From positions 1 to 21,437 of the IMG/VR virus record IMGVR_UViG_3300009285_001025: a stretch of DNA of 21,437 nucleotides. The stretch is one strand, 5' to 3'. Source of the stretch: a virus. The notes beneath the pieces were generated by a model. It had not been told where the DNA came from, searched no databases, and saw only the letters and a list, made by a program, of their open reading frames with translations. Positions 8,767 through 15,640 of the stretch are shown here, piece after piece (the first letter of the stretch is position 1; each line of letters begins with the position of its first letter). The translations under genes and the position numbers were made by a program.

Positions 8767-8789
8767 ACATCCTCCTTGTGGGTGGGTAC

Positions 8790-8844
8790 AAAAAAATAGC
8801 GGCTAGTCAGGATTCCCTTACTGAGATTGTCCTTACTAGCCGCT
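8790..8844 (-). terminator. Terminator-like hairpin between portal and scaffold genes
   Basis: On the minus strand the arms AGCGGCTAGT and ACTAGCCGCT form a perfect 10-bp stem, continued with a bulge by AGGA/TCCT, and are followed within one base by seven Ts. This is a good Rho-independent terminator shape, although the loop is long. Only about 23 bases separate it from the scaffold start, with no room for a promoter between, so full termination would silence scaffold and capsid. It is probably partial, bypassed by antitermination, or a 5' stabilising hairpin. Confidence 0.7.
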
Positions 8845-8889
8845 TGGTTTTACTGCTAAATTTACCTAGCTGCCTATGTCAATAGACGG

Positions 8890-9084
8890 TTACTTGGCGA
8901 CGCCCTGCAACTGGACGCCCGTAACGACTTCCTTGTTCTTCACCCCTTCTTCTCTGGGGTGACCGAATCTCAACTCGTACTCTTTGTTGCCGTGAATCGT
9001 GGTCATTGTGAAACGGTAAGGAGCGTCGTTCGTCTCGAACTCAAATACTGGCTTGCCGTTTGCATCACTCACCAAGATTTTCAT
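8890..9084 (-). CDS. Small hypothetical protein between portal and scaffold genes
   Basis: 64 residues. Its ATG overlaps the portal stop by one base (TAATG), so it is probably translated by re-initiation after the portal. The sequence is soluble and beta-like (MKILVSDANGKPVFEFETND opening), with alternating charged and hydrophobic residues, no Cys and no membrane segment. I do not recognise a family. Placement between portal and scaffold suggests a minor head or assembly protein. The terminator-like hairpin lies about 45 bases downstream, so this is the last gene before a likely drop in transcription. Confidence 0.75.
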   Translation of the reverse strand: MKILVSDANGKPVFEFETNDAPYRFTMTTIHGNKEYELRFGHPREEGVKNKEVVTGVQLQGVAK

Positions 9085-10991
9085 TAGTTCCTCACTCCGC
9101 CGACATTGAGCATTTCATCCCCCGGACCGGGTTTCTTCACGTTGGCCTGTGGCGGTCCGCCCGCCATCTGCGGAGGGACGCCAGCCATCTGTGCCATTTG
9201 TTCCACTTCCAGCGTGTCTTTGAGTGCCTCCATCTTGCCGGGGGAATCACTCGCCTTTATGATCGTTGACCACTTCACCGGCGCGCCGAGAGACTTCATA
9301 TTCATCAAGTCCATATACCGGGCCTGTCTAGTCGTTGGATTGCCACTCACGTTGTCCAGAACAATGTCGTATCGTCCCACGGTGACATCGTTTATGGGCT
9401 TGCCATCTTCTCCGGGCTTATTCACCGTCACGGTCTTGGCTCCGTCCTCGACATTGACCAATCCCGCGCCCATCATCATCTTAGTTTTCTCGTCAATGAC
9501 TCCGGGATGGAACTCACCCAATATCCTGACCTTGCGTTCCGACGTATAGAACTGCTGTATCAAGGCTACGATGAGTTGAGCAACGAGTTTGTGAGACTCC
9601 AGATAATGTTCAACCAACTCACCGATAACCGTCTCAGTCGGGGCTTGCAAGGCGTCTATTCCACGCCCGGACTTAACGCCTGACGGGACTTTCCCAAACG
9701 ACGCATCGTTGATACCGGAGATTTCCTTCATCTCCTGAGTCGCGGCCATATCCATGTTGGCTAGTGCTGGAACGGCTTCAAGGTTGGAGTCGATTGTGCG
9801 GATGTTTTCCGGTGTCGGGGGTTTCTTCGTTACAACGATTTCACCCACTCCGCCCATTCGCTTACGGGCGTCCTCTATATCATCGAAAATGTCACCATAG
9901 GCAAAGTATGAGTTCTTCGCTGCGGTACCGAGGATGTGAATCAGTTGAGAATGTCTCTTGTTCTTCTCATCCTGCGGGTCGATCAGATCCTGGACAACAC
10001 CCGTCTCAAAGTTGTTCGCAATGAAGGCTATCGTTGGAACGATGTCAAACTTGTTGTGAGCGTACGGACTCCAATCGTCCTCTAACATCACGGGACCGAT
10101 GGAGTAAGAAAGCCTCACCTTGCGGATGGGCTTCTTGATGATCTTAAGTTCGATGCCCTGAGTAAGTGAAATCTCCTGCGCGGCTTTGAGTTCCTTGCCC
10201 TTGAGTTCGGTTTCCTTACGCGTACCGTCAGGAAGGACTACAAACGTCACCGATCGCCACATAAACTTCTGCTGCCTCAAGACAAGATACTTGCCCTGCT
10301 TCGGATCGTAAATGTCCGATTGGGATACCGTCTTGCCAAACGAATAATCAACGTCGTCCGCTACGGGAATCTTATCGTCACCCTCGGCGGTGGTCTTTAG
10401 TCCCTCAACGTCCTTTTTCTTGTCGGGCCAACGGGCTTGGATTTCCTCTTTGTCCATTGGAAGAACTTCGATAATCGCCTTCCGGTCGGAGAGGTCGTAT
10501 TCCCGTCCTTTACCAACGACATACACGGAGGCGGGGTCCAAGTCCTTGATGGTGATTTCGCCCAACGGATCCAGTTCGTCTGACCACTCGACCTTCTGGA
10601 ATCCCAACGCCCCGATAAGACAGTCCTTGAACGCTTTGAGTGCCTTCGTATTTCCCTTATTGATGTCCTTGACGTACTTTATCAGGTCGGTAATCGTCTC
10701 AGCTACGAGGGAATCAGCCGCATCGTCTCTCGGAAAGGCTTTCTGGTCAACCCTCATCTGGGAAATGATTCCATAGATGAGGTTGATGAACTTCTTGATT
10801 TCGTTGAAACTTATCGCGGGTTTTCCCTGGGCTTCCAGTTTGGAACGAACGTCACTGGGCCACTGACCGAGCTTGTCATCCACGCGATTGTTGTAGTACG
10901 CATAGAACTTCTCACGCAAGTCTCGCTCAACCTGTTCACGCGCAACCGCGCGATGGTACGCGTCAAGAATCTTTAAGGCTTCGTTTTCCAT
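9084..10991 (-). CDS. Portal protein, P22 gp1-like
   Basis: 635 residues, a little shorter than P22 gp1 (725). The N-terminal part has a helix-rich region with the pattern GQWPSDVRSKLEAQGKPAISFN (about residues 42-63, quoted in two parts: GQWPSDVRSKLE and AQGKPAISFN), which is characteristic of P22-like portals, then INLIYGIISQMR. Later a segment SQLIHILGTAAKNSYFA and a GINDASFG motif (about residues 434-441) also fit this family. The C-terminus is Gly/Pro/Met-rich and probably flexible. The portal forms the dodecameric ring through which DNA enters and leaves the head. The ATG overlaps the large terminase stop by one base, and the next gene overlaps its own stop likewise, so expression is coupled. 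Confidence 0.88.
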   Translation of the reverse strand: MENEALKILDAYHRAVAREQVERDLREKFYAYYNNRVDDKLGQWPSDVRSKLEAQGKPAISFNEIKKFINLIYGIISQMRVDQKAFPRDDAADSLVAETITDLIKYVKDINKGNTKALKAFKDCLIGALGFQKVEWSDELDPLGEITIKDLDPASVYVVGKGREYDLSDRKAIIEVLPMDKEEIQARWPDKKKDVEGLKTTAEGDDKIPVADDVDYSFGKTVSQSDIYDPKQGKYLVLRQQKFMWRSVTFVVLPDGTRKETELKGKELKAAQEISLTQGIELKIIKKPIRKVRLSYSIGPVMLEDDWSPYAHNKFDIVPTIAFIANNFETGVVQDLIDPQDEKNKRHSQLIHILGTAAKNSYFAYGDIFDDIEDARKRMGGVGEIVVTKKPPTPENIRTIDSNLEAVPALANMDMAATQEMKEISGINDASFGKVPSGVKSGRGIDALQAPTETVIGELVEHYLESHKLVAQLIVALIQQFYTSERKVRILGEFHPGVIDEKTKMMMGAGLVNVEDGAKTVTVNKPGEDGKPINDVTVGRYDIVLDNVSGNPTTRQARYMDLMNMKSLGAPVKWSTIIKASDSPGKMEALKDTLEVEQMAQMAGVPPQMAGGPPQANVKKPGPGDEMLNVGGVRN

Positions 10992-12343
10992 TATGCTGCC
11001 ATCCAGTGATGTTCCGCTTCTGCCCCTTTGAACCGGGCAAGGACCGCCTTGTAGTCAAACTTGTTTTTCTTCTTCGTCAGGTTCGGCGTGTCATAAATAT
11101 AGTTCAGCAAATACCGGCAAGCGTCTATCGCGTGATCATCCTTCTTCACGGGTTTCTCCAGTGAGTTCTGAGTCGCGCCCGGTTTCAAATCCTTCCACCG
11201 ATATGTCTGAAACTCCGTTCTCAGGTTCACACAGTTACGCAAAATCCGCAACTGTGGTTGTCCGTTCTTGAGCTTGAGCATTTCCTGAACGTGGTTGATG
11301 CCAGCTCTGACATCATTGTTCGCTGGCGTACAGGCTATCCCATAGTCCATAAACTCGTCAATCACACTCCGGCCCGTGACGCCGTTACGATTCCGGCAAG
11401 AGGGGTCAATCAGCACAAGACGCGAATGAACATCCTTGTCCTTCGTCTTGATGATCTGGGCTATCTCACTTACGAGTTTCCCACTTGAGAAAAACTCGTC
11501 ATAGACGTAAACCTCTCCCGTTGGGGCAACCGCACACCACAATACCGCGGTAGGATTCCTGTACCCGTGATCCATCCCCACAAAGCGGTACCAGTGTTCG
11601 GGGATCTTCGTATCGTTGGGAAGCACGAACGGTTCCTTGTCCTGAAATTCCTTATACACCAGACCTTCAAAGGTATCGAACGAGCCGTAGACATAACGCT
11701 TGACCCATTCTTCGGGATAGAGTTTTATCAGCGAGTCAACATATCCCGCGGGGAGATATTTGTTCGCGTCTGACGGTGCGTTGACGATAAAGTGGTCTTG
11801 GTCTGGCCCCATCACCCAGCGTTTCCACACCCAGTTATGCCCTTCAGGATTTCCCACTCCAAAGGCTGTGTGGCGAACGCCCTTGCGCCTCAATCTACCG
11901 ACCAGACCAAGCCACATTTCTTCGGGACATTCCTCTACCTGGTCAATCCCAAACCACCCCAGGTTCATCGACTTCACTTTGTCAAACGACCCCTCCAAAG
12001 CCCTTCCCACGACGAGCGAACCGTTGACGTATTCCAGGCTGTGTTCGGCTTTGTTGTAGGCCTTAATGAGCGGCGAATCCTTAATCGGCATTTCCTTCCC
12101 CTCAACAATGACGGGAAAGTTGATGTATTCGTGCCACGTCGAATCTCTTAACTCCGGATAGGTCATTCTCCCGATGAGTCCAAAATTACCGGGATATTCA
12201 AGTGACAACTGATGCCCCTCAGCGCAGAAAGCTGTGGTTTTCCCATTACCATAACCCCCAAACAAAGCCCGGAACTTCGCCGCGCTCCGGTGAAATTCCG
12301 TCTGGTGTCTCTGGGGATTATATTTCAGGATTATCGGCGTCAT
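10991..12343 (-). CDS. terL: Terminase large subunit (packaging ATPase and nuclease)
   Basis: 450 residues. The ATPase domain shows Walker A GGYGNGKT at residues 29-36 and Walker B FGIDQVEE at 131-138. The RNase H-like nuclease domain shows three acidic sites: D258 in VGMDHGYRNP, D313 in LVLIDPS, and D402/D403 plus D407 in KKDDHAIDACRY. Together these identify a complete terminase motor that pumps DNA through the portal and cuts the concatemer. The start overlaps the stop of a small zinc-type gene by ATGA, and its stop overlaps the portal start by one base. All catalytic residues are present, so it should be functional. Confidence 0.95.
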   Translation of the reverse strand: MTPIILKYNPQRHQTEFHRSAAKFRALFGGYGNGKTTAFCAEGHQLSLEYPGNFGLIGRMTYPELRDSTWHEYINFPVIVEGKEMPIKDSPLIKAYNKAEHSLEYVNGSLVVGRALEGSFDKVKSMNLGWFGIDQVEECPEEMWLGLVGRLRRKGVRHTAFGVGNPEGHNWVWKRWVMGPDQDHFIVNAPSDANKYLPAGYVDSLIKLYPEEWVKRYVYGSFDTFEGLVYKEFQDKEPFVLPNDTKIPEHWYRFVGMDHGYRNPTAVLWCAVAPTGEVYVYDEFFSSGKLVSEIAQIIKTKDKDVHSRLVLIDPSCRNRNGVTGRSVIDEFMDYGIACTPANNDVRAGINHVQEMLKLKNGQPQLRILRNCVNLRTEFQTYRWKDLKPGATQNSLEKPVKKDDHAIDACRYLLNYIYDTPNLTKKKNKFDYKAVLARFKGAEAEHHWMAA

Positions 12344-12588
12344 TGTCTGAGAAGTTCCACCGTCTTTTTACATTCTGCGCAGTACGCGAACGACTTTACA
12401 TAACTCTTTGGGTGCGGGAACGCGTCCTTGATAAAATGCCCGCAAGATCCTTGACTACCGCTAGCAAGTTCGTGCAAATAAATCGTCATCGCTGGCTTGA
12501 GCTGGCCCGCGTGGTCGGCCTTCTGGTAGTAATGGACGTTGGACCGTCTATGTGTCGGTTGAACATGGTCTGAGTCGATGAGGCTCAT
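12340..12588 (-). CDS. Small putative metal-binding protein upstream of terL
   Basis: 82 residues using ATG 12588, which overlaps the preceding gene's stop as ATGA; an upstream TTG at 12606 in the same frame is less likely. The C-terminal half has a Cys/His set C49-x-H51 and C70-x2-C73 that could bind zinc as a small ribbon. The N-terminal half is His-rich (HVQPTH, NVHYY). No known domain is recognised. Its stop overlaps the terL start by four bases, indicating coupled translation with the packaging motor. A zinc-dependent nucleic-acid-binding role, possibly in packaging, is conceivable but unproved. Confidence 0.7.
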   Translation of the reverse strand: MSLIDSDHVQPTHRRSNVHYYQKADHAGQLKPAMTIYLHELASGSQGSCGHFIKDAFPHPKSYVKSFAYCAECKKTVELLRQ

Positions 12589-13073
12589 AATTTCGGGACC
12601 CACCAAAGTATCGAAGATCCGTTCTTCCCGCAGAGTGTAAATTTACCCGCCGTGTTTTTCCTCACCGATACCGTGGTATCCGCGTACTGATTGGCGTCCA
12701 CCCCGACATAAGAAGCGACTACAATCCCCGTGGCAATCGTAAAGTTCGCGAGCGTCACCTGGATACTGTCATCCACGGTTATCGCCGCCGTCCCAAAGGT
12801 GACGTTGAGTTCAGAACGGTTGAGCTTGACGTTGGCGGTGTCTTGCGCGAGCGTAGCCTTGGCTGCAATCTGATTTTTCTTGTAAGTCGTGTCCGCAGCA
12901 AAAGCCGTCCGGCTCACATACCCCGGCTGGTTCAGAGTGTCCTCCGCGGCCACCATTTTATCAAGCGAGTCCTGCACGGTCGTCCCTACCAGCGTCAGCT
13001 TGAACGCCGGTATCAACTGCGCCTCCGCCACCCCAAAGCCAAATACCATCAGTAATACAAGTAACCGTTTCAT
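12585..13073 (-). CDS. Exported hypothetical protein upstream of terL
   Basis: 162 residues. Residues 1-19 form a Sec signal peptide: MKR, a hydrophobic core, and an AEA-Q cleavage site. The mature part has a helical, Ala/Asp/Lys-rich region (about residues 30-90) that could form a coiled coil, followed by a beta-rich C-terminal domain of about 70 residues (starting near VTFGTAAIT). It has one Cys. A strong GGAGG site lies five bases before the ATG and the upstream gene ends 10 bases away. It is one of three exported proteins inside the head cluster. The arrangement of helix then beta-domain resembles small fibre-like or adhesive proteins; function is not known. Confidence 0.8.
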   Translation of the reverse strand: MKRLLVLLMVFGFGVAEAQLIPAFKLTLVGTTVQDSLDKMVAAEDTLNQPGYVSRTAFAADTTYKKNQIAAKATLAQDTANVKLNRSELNVTFGTAAITVDDSIQVTLANFTIATGIVVASYVGVDANQYADTTVSVRKNTAGKFTLCGKNGSSILWWVPKL

Positions 13074-13083
13074 CTCATCCTCC

Positions 13084-13437
13084 TTATCGTAAAACTCCAG
13101 TTATGGTATATGGCGTTGTGCCGCTCCCAATCACCCATATCGTGTCCCTCGCTAACCTCGGTAAATAATGAGCCTCACCTGCCAAGATGAACAAACACTT
13201 GCCCCCATTCCTCGATGCAGCCAGCGTATCCGCCTTGTTCAAAGCCACGATCAACGTGTCGGTCGCTACGTCACGATTATAAATCGTGTAATCCTTCTCC
13301 GACCTGTCCCGTAACGGCACCGCTACCCACGCCGTCGTCGCACTCCCTACTTTCGTGAACGCCGCCGCTATCGGCTTTACCTGGCTCCATCCCAACACCG
13401 GAACCATTACCATCACCAAAAACCAGAATCGCTTCAT
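13084..13437 (-). CDS. Exported small beta-rich protein
   Basis: 117 residues from ATG 13437, chosen because GGAGGG lies just upstream; a longer start at 13458 would read through the ribosome site of this gene. Residues 1-19 are a Sec signal peptide with cleavage likely around GWS-Q or WSQ-V. The mature part is about 98 residues, with repeated Asp-Thr pairs and alternating hydrophobic residues, and looks like a single beta-sandwich, a fold used by many phage decoration and surface proteins. One Cys is present. It lies directly upstream of the second exported gene with a 10-base gap. Function unknown. Confidence 0.78.
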   Translation of the reverse strand: MKRFWFLVMVMVPVLGWSQVKPIAAAFTKVGSATTAWVAVPLRDRSEKDYTIYNRDVATDTLIVALNKADTLAASRNGGKCLFILAGEAHYLPRLARDTIWVIGSGTTPYTITGVLR

Positions 13438-13438
13438 C

Positions 13439-13696
13439 TTACCCTCCTGCCTGAACATTGTTAACTTCCGGATTCATCGCTATATATAACCGCGCTAAGT
13501 CCCTCGAAATCTGACTCGACTTCCGACCCAAAACCCCCTCAGCCCACTTCCTCGTCAACCTCGGCGCAATCTGGACATACGCCCGACATACCAACTCACC
13601 GTATTCCTCACCACTCAAGACTTCCTTGCTCCATAAATCTGAAAAGTGTTTTCCCGCCTTTTTCGGAGACTTCATTGGCCTTTTCACGAATTTCAC
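13439..13696 (-). CDS. Small basic hypothetical protein
   Basis: 85 residues if the GTG at 13696 is used; a GTG at 13687 (AGGG ten bases upstream) or ATG at 13675 are alternatives, so the start is uncertain. The protein is basic, with a helical middle and the segment GRKSSQISRDLARLYIAMNP near the C-terminus that could be a DNA-contacting helix pair. The stop is one base before the next gene's ATG and the GGAGGG within its last codons serves that gene. No family recognised. It lies 249 bases after the small-terminase candidate, an unusually large gap here. Confidence 0.65.
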   Translation of the reverse strand: MKFVKRPMKSPKKAGKHFSDLWSKEVLSGEEYGELVCRAYVQIAPRLTRKWAEGVLGRKSSQISRDLARLYIAMNPEVNNVQAGG

Positions 13697-13763
13697 ACCC
13701 TACACTTTTCAAAAATATTGGCGATTTCAACGTGCCATTTCCCCACCACGCCAAGACAAAATC

Positions 13764-13798
13764 ACTCCCATCCTGCCCGGTAGTGCGGGGATGGGAGT
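13764..13798 (-). other. Strong hairpin in the gap after the small-terminase candidate
   Basis: Arms ACTCCCATC and GATGGGAGT pair perfectly, with a further inner CCCG/CGGG stem and a six-base loop. On the minus strand it is followed by GATTTTG, which is only a weak T-run. It could be a leaky terminator, a processing site, or a structural element of packaging recognition. The hairpin is nearly symmetric and would form on either strand. Confidence 0.6.
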
Positions 13799-13816
13799 CA
13801 CATACGACACCCGCCA

Positions 13817-13853
13817 CCCCCTATGTCAACCCCTCCTACCCCCGTCTTGCCCC
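13817..13853 (-). other. Putative G-quadruplex motif next to the small-terminase candidate
   Basis: The minus strand carries four runs of at least four Gs (C-runs on the plus strand at 13817-13821, 13830-13833, 13839-13843, 13850-13853) separated by loops of 8, 5 and 6 bases, fitting the usual quadruplex pattern. It lies in the 249-base gene-poor gap (13697-13945) between the small-terminase candidate and the next gene. Besides this motif and the hairpin at 13764-13798, I see no convincing gene in that gap. Confidence 0.6.
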
Positions 13854-13945
13854 GGTCCTGTCCGGTCTAACCCTCGCCCCGACTATGACTTACTGACATT
13901 ATGCTGGCTTACATAACATCACTTATAACCATTGCTAGCATCTTG

Positions 13946-14473
13946 TCATACATCCTCGTATGTGGCAGCCCTGATACCGTCCTGTGCTACCTCTACCTGG
14001 CTCAACTCATCCTTTGACAAGTCCCGCCTAACCCCTGATACCAGGCTCACTTGGGTGATGGTGCCTCCGTGCGTTAACTGATCGCCCCATTTCTCACGCC
14101 TGTAAGCCTTTAGGATGGGAAATATATACCCAGCCCCACCCCTCTCTAGCGAAAAAGCGACGATGTGCTTCTCCAGCTCATCAATCTTAGCTTGCTCGAT
14201 CTCATCCCATTTGTCAGCGAATGTTGGGTCTTTGGTACGCCAATAAAAGGCAGTCCTACGATCTATACCAATTTGTTTAGCCGCCTTTGCAATGTTGGGC
14301 CAATGATCGGGAAGGATAGCGAGGAAAATATCTTTGTGTTTAGCCTGTTCCTCGATGATTCCCTCGGTCCCTTTAATCAGGTTAGCCAGACTATTAGGGT
14401 TGGTTTGTGTTCTCGCCGCGATTGGCTGCTGATTAGTTGACGGGGTTTGCTCTATGTTTGCCGGTTGGCTCAA
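13946..14473 (-). CDS. Terminase small subunit candidate (helix-turn-helix)
   Basis: 175 residues. Residues about 59-80 form a helix-turn-helix of the type AAKQIGIDRRTAFYWRTKDP, in which the protein would read DNA; similar sequences occur in small terminases and related phage regulators. A helical region follows (EIEQAKIDELEKHIVAFSLERG), then a segment ILKAYRREKWGD that is frequent in such proteins. The N-terminal 40 residues are low-complexity, rich in Gln, Asn, Thr and Pro. The gene lies at the head of the morphogenesis operon, four genes before terL, and overlaps the preceding gene by ATGA. The recognition role in packaging is an inference; a transcriptional regulator is the alternative. 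Confidence 0.7.
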   Translation of the reverse strand: MSQPANIEQTPSTNQQPIAARTQTNPNSLANLIKGTEGIIEEQAKHKDIFLAILPDHWPNIAKAAKQIGIDRRTAFYWRTKDPTFADKWDEIEQAKIDELEKHIVAFSLERGGAGYIFPILKAYRREKWGDQLTHGGTITQVSLVSGVRRDLSKDELSQVEVAQDGIRAATYEDV

Positions 14474-14673
14474 TTCACGCCTATTCTGTAAAGAGTTACT
14501 GTGTGCTGGTTTCGGGGGTCTTGCTCAGTGGGTTGCTCGGTGGGTTGCTCCGCGTCTCTCTTAGCTCTGTTGTACGCGCTGATGCCTAGCCCTAAGTATA
14601 CACCTATGGCGAGGCCGTAAATATGAGCTAGTGTGATGTAGAGGGCGTCCGTTACTGTCCCATCCCTATTCAA
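14470..14673 (-). CDS. Small single-pass membrane protein, first gene of the morphogenesis operon
   Basis: 67 residues. A hydrophobic helix (about residues 9-32) is followed by a polar tail containing the repeat PTEQPTEQ. It has no Cys. The only upstream start in frame is TTG at 14673, with no clear ribosome site, so the true start is uncertain; its stop overlaps the start of the small-terminase candidate by ATGA. The promoter at 14751-14779 lies about 70 bases upstream. A holin or membrane-tethered role is conceivable from shape alone, but nothing here shows it. Confidence 0.55.
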   Translation of the reverse strand: MNRDGTVTDALYITLAHIYGLAIGVYLGLGISAYNRAKRDAEQPTEQPTEQDPRNQHTVTLYRIGVN

Positions 14674-14696
14674 GCAAGGTAAACTTTTGCGACTGT

Positions 14697-14724
14697 GCCG
14701 GTTAGCTCAGAGCACTTCACCGGC
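14697..14724 (-). other. Hairpin in the 5' leader of the morphogenesis transcript
   Basis: GCCGGT and ACCGGC pair across a 16-base loop between the predicted transcription start (about 14744) and the first gene. It could modulate translation of the first gene or stabilise the transcript. It superficially recalls part of a tRNA D-arm but no full tRNA fits. Confidence 0.4.
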
Positions 14725-14750
14725 CAGTTGATCTTTATGCCGCTAGTATT

Positions 14751-14779
14751 AAGATAGCGTGCGAAATGGCGTTTGTCAA
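14751..14779 (-). promoter_or_regulatory. Sigma70-type promoter for the morphogenesis operon
   Basis: On the minus strand a perfect -35 box TTGACA (14774-14779) is separated by exactly 17 bases from TATCTT (14751-14756), four of six matches to the -10 consensus. Predicted start of transcription is near 14744, about 70 bases before the first gene of the long minus-strand operon. Candidate operators lie just upstream (14801-14873). Confidence 0.7.
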
Positions 14780-14800
14780 GAACTATTTTGTAAATCTTTC

Positions 14801-14873
14801 ATTCTGTTCAGGTCAGAATATGAGGGCTATATTCATTCGAGAATCAATCAAGTTTACATAATCATTCTCATAT
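14801..14873. promoter_or_regulatory. Cluster of inverted repeats, candidate operators in the divergent control region
   Basis: Perfect inverted repeats share GAAT/ATTC half-sites: ATTCTG-N7-CAGAAT (14801-14819), GAATAT-N7-ATATTC (14816-14834), and wider pairs GAGAAT (14839-14844) with ATTCTC (14864-14869) and ATATGAG (14818-14824) with CTCATAT (14867-14873). The first three half-sites fall 15 bases apart. The 378-base gap 14674-15051 also holds the minus-strand promoter and a leader hairpin. For the plus-strand genes I see only weak promoter candidates (for example TAATAT at 14924-14929) and no confident call. The ribbon-helix-helix protein at 15663-15827 is the natural candidate to bind these repeats. 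Confidence 0.55.
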
Positions 14874-15051
14874 CGGTACGCGTTTCGTTAATACTTCTCA
14901 CTGTGATGCACGTCGCTACTCGGTAATATTTTCAAAGGCTAATGATTTGCCCGTGCTCTCTCTGTGGCACAGATAATGCAATACCATATCTAGTCAACGA
15001 AATACCTCACTATCAGAGCGGGGCCAGCTCTCTAAAGTCGGCGAAAAGATC

Positions 15052-15456
15052 ATGACGAAAATAGAACGAATGTCCCAATTGTTTGACGGCCTTTCACGGG
15101 CTGGTTTTAGCTATTCAGAGGCACAAGCCCTGAGACGTATCGAAATGACCCTGCATAGATGGGCAGAACACGAGTGCAACGGGGAAATTGAGCGAGATGA
15201 GACAACGGGCAAAGCGTATGCCGTTTCAATGGCTTACGTCAACGGCACTGGCGATTATAACCGCTGGCCGACCGCAGACAGGGAAACCGGAGCACTTGCA
15301 CGCCTTGCCAAGATCATGGCAAAACATCCCAAATTCGTGGCGTATAATCAGTCAGACCCACGGGGGTGTGCGCTGTATATCGTCCGCAAGTCAGATATAC
15401 CTAAAGACGGTAAACTTGAATCCTACTACACACGCGGCATTGCAGTCTGTGTATAG
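15052..15456 (+). CDS. Hypothetical phage protein, first gene of the plus-strand island
   Basis: 134 residues, soluble, no signal peptide. The first ATG is used, although its ribosome site is weak (GAAAAGATC before the start). The N-terminal helix (residues about 5-35) contains LFDGLSRAGFSYSEAQALRRIE, here noted as LFDGLSRAGF then SYSEAQALRRIE, followed by a mixed region with MAYVNGTGDYNRWP and a C-terminal LYIVRKSDI...SYYTRGIAVCV pattern. I recall similar short proteins in environmental phage sequences but know no function. It is transcribed opposite to its neighbours, away from the operator-like repeats, together with the regulator gene downstream. Confidence 0.75.
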   Translation: MTKIERMSQLFDGLSRAGFSYSEAQALRRIEMTLHRWAEHECNGEIERDETTGKAYAVSMAYVNGTGDYNRWPTADRETGALARLAKIMAKHPKFVAYNQSDPRGCALYIVRKSDIPKDGKLESYYTRGIAVCV

Positions 15457-15640
15457 CCCTTCCCCCGTCTCCGCCCGAAAAAAGATCAGGGAGCACAATG
15501 GAACGAAGTATCTCACCATCTGCGAAAACAACCATCGCCCAAGCGGTGAGAATAAGCGCGTCACGATCCGAGTACACGGCGAGACAGCACCGGAGTTTTC
15601 GAAAGCGATTCGAGACGCCGTCAGCGCGATGCTTGCCTGA
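15449..15640 (+). CDS. Possible small hypothetical gene, start uncertain
   Basis: 63 residues if GTG 15449 is used, overlapping the previous gene by eight bases. The C-terminal two thirds (from KYLTICENN to the end) look like real protein, with beta strands (RVTIRVHG) and a helix (EFSKAIRDAVSAMLA) and a codon pattern with G/C in third position. No good ribosome site precedes the GTG. An overlapping frame at 15498-15644 has a better ribosome site but an Arg/Ser-rich shadow-like translation. The position between the first island gene and the regulator fits a small operon member. Confidence 0.45.
   Translation: MYSPSPVSARKKIREHNGTKYLTICENNHRPSGENKRVTIRVHGETAPEFSKAIRDAVSAMLA

Noticed and set aside
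13608-13817. 69-codon minus-strand ORF starting at GTG 13817
   Set aside because: It crosses the hairpin and overlaps the better-supported gene at 13439-13696 in another frame; composition is less protein-like and the start lies in the G-rich motif. It cannot be fully excluded.
13913-14020. Short plus-strand hydrophobic ORF beginning near 13901
   Set aside because: It lies antisense to the small-terminase candidate for most of its length and has no ribosome site.
14695-14770. tRNA-like sequence with a TAGCTCAGAGCA element on the plus strand
   Set aside because: It resembles a shortened D-arm only; no anticodon stem, no T-loop and no acceptor pairing could be found, and the arms are better explained as the leader hairpin of the minus-strand transcript.
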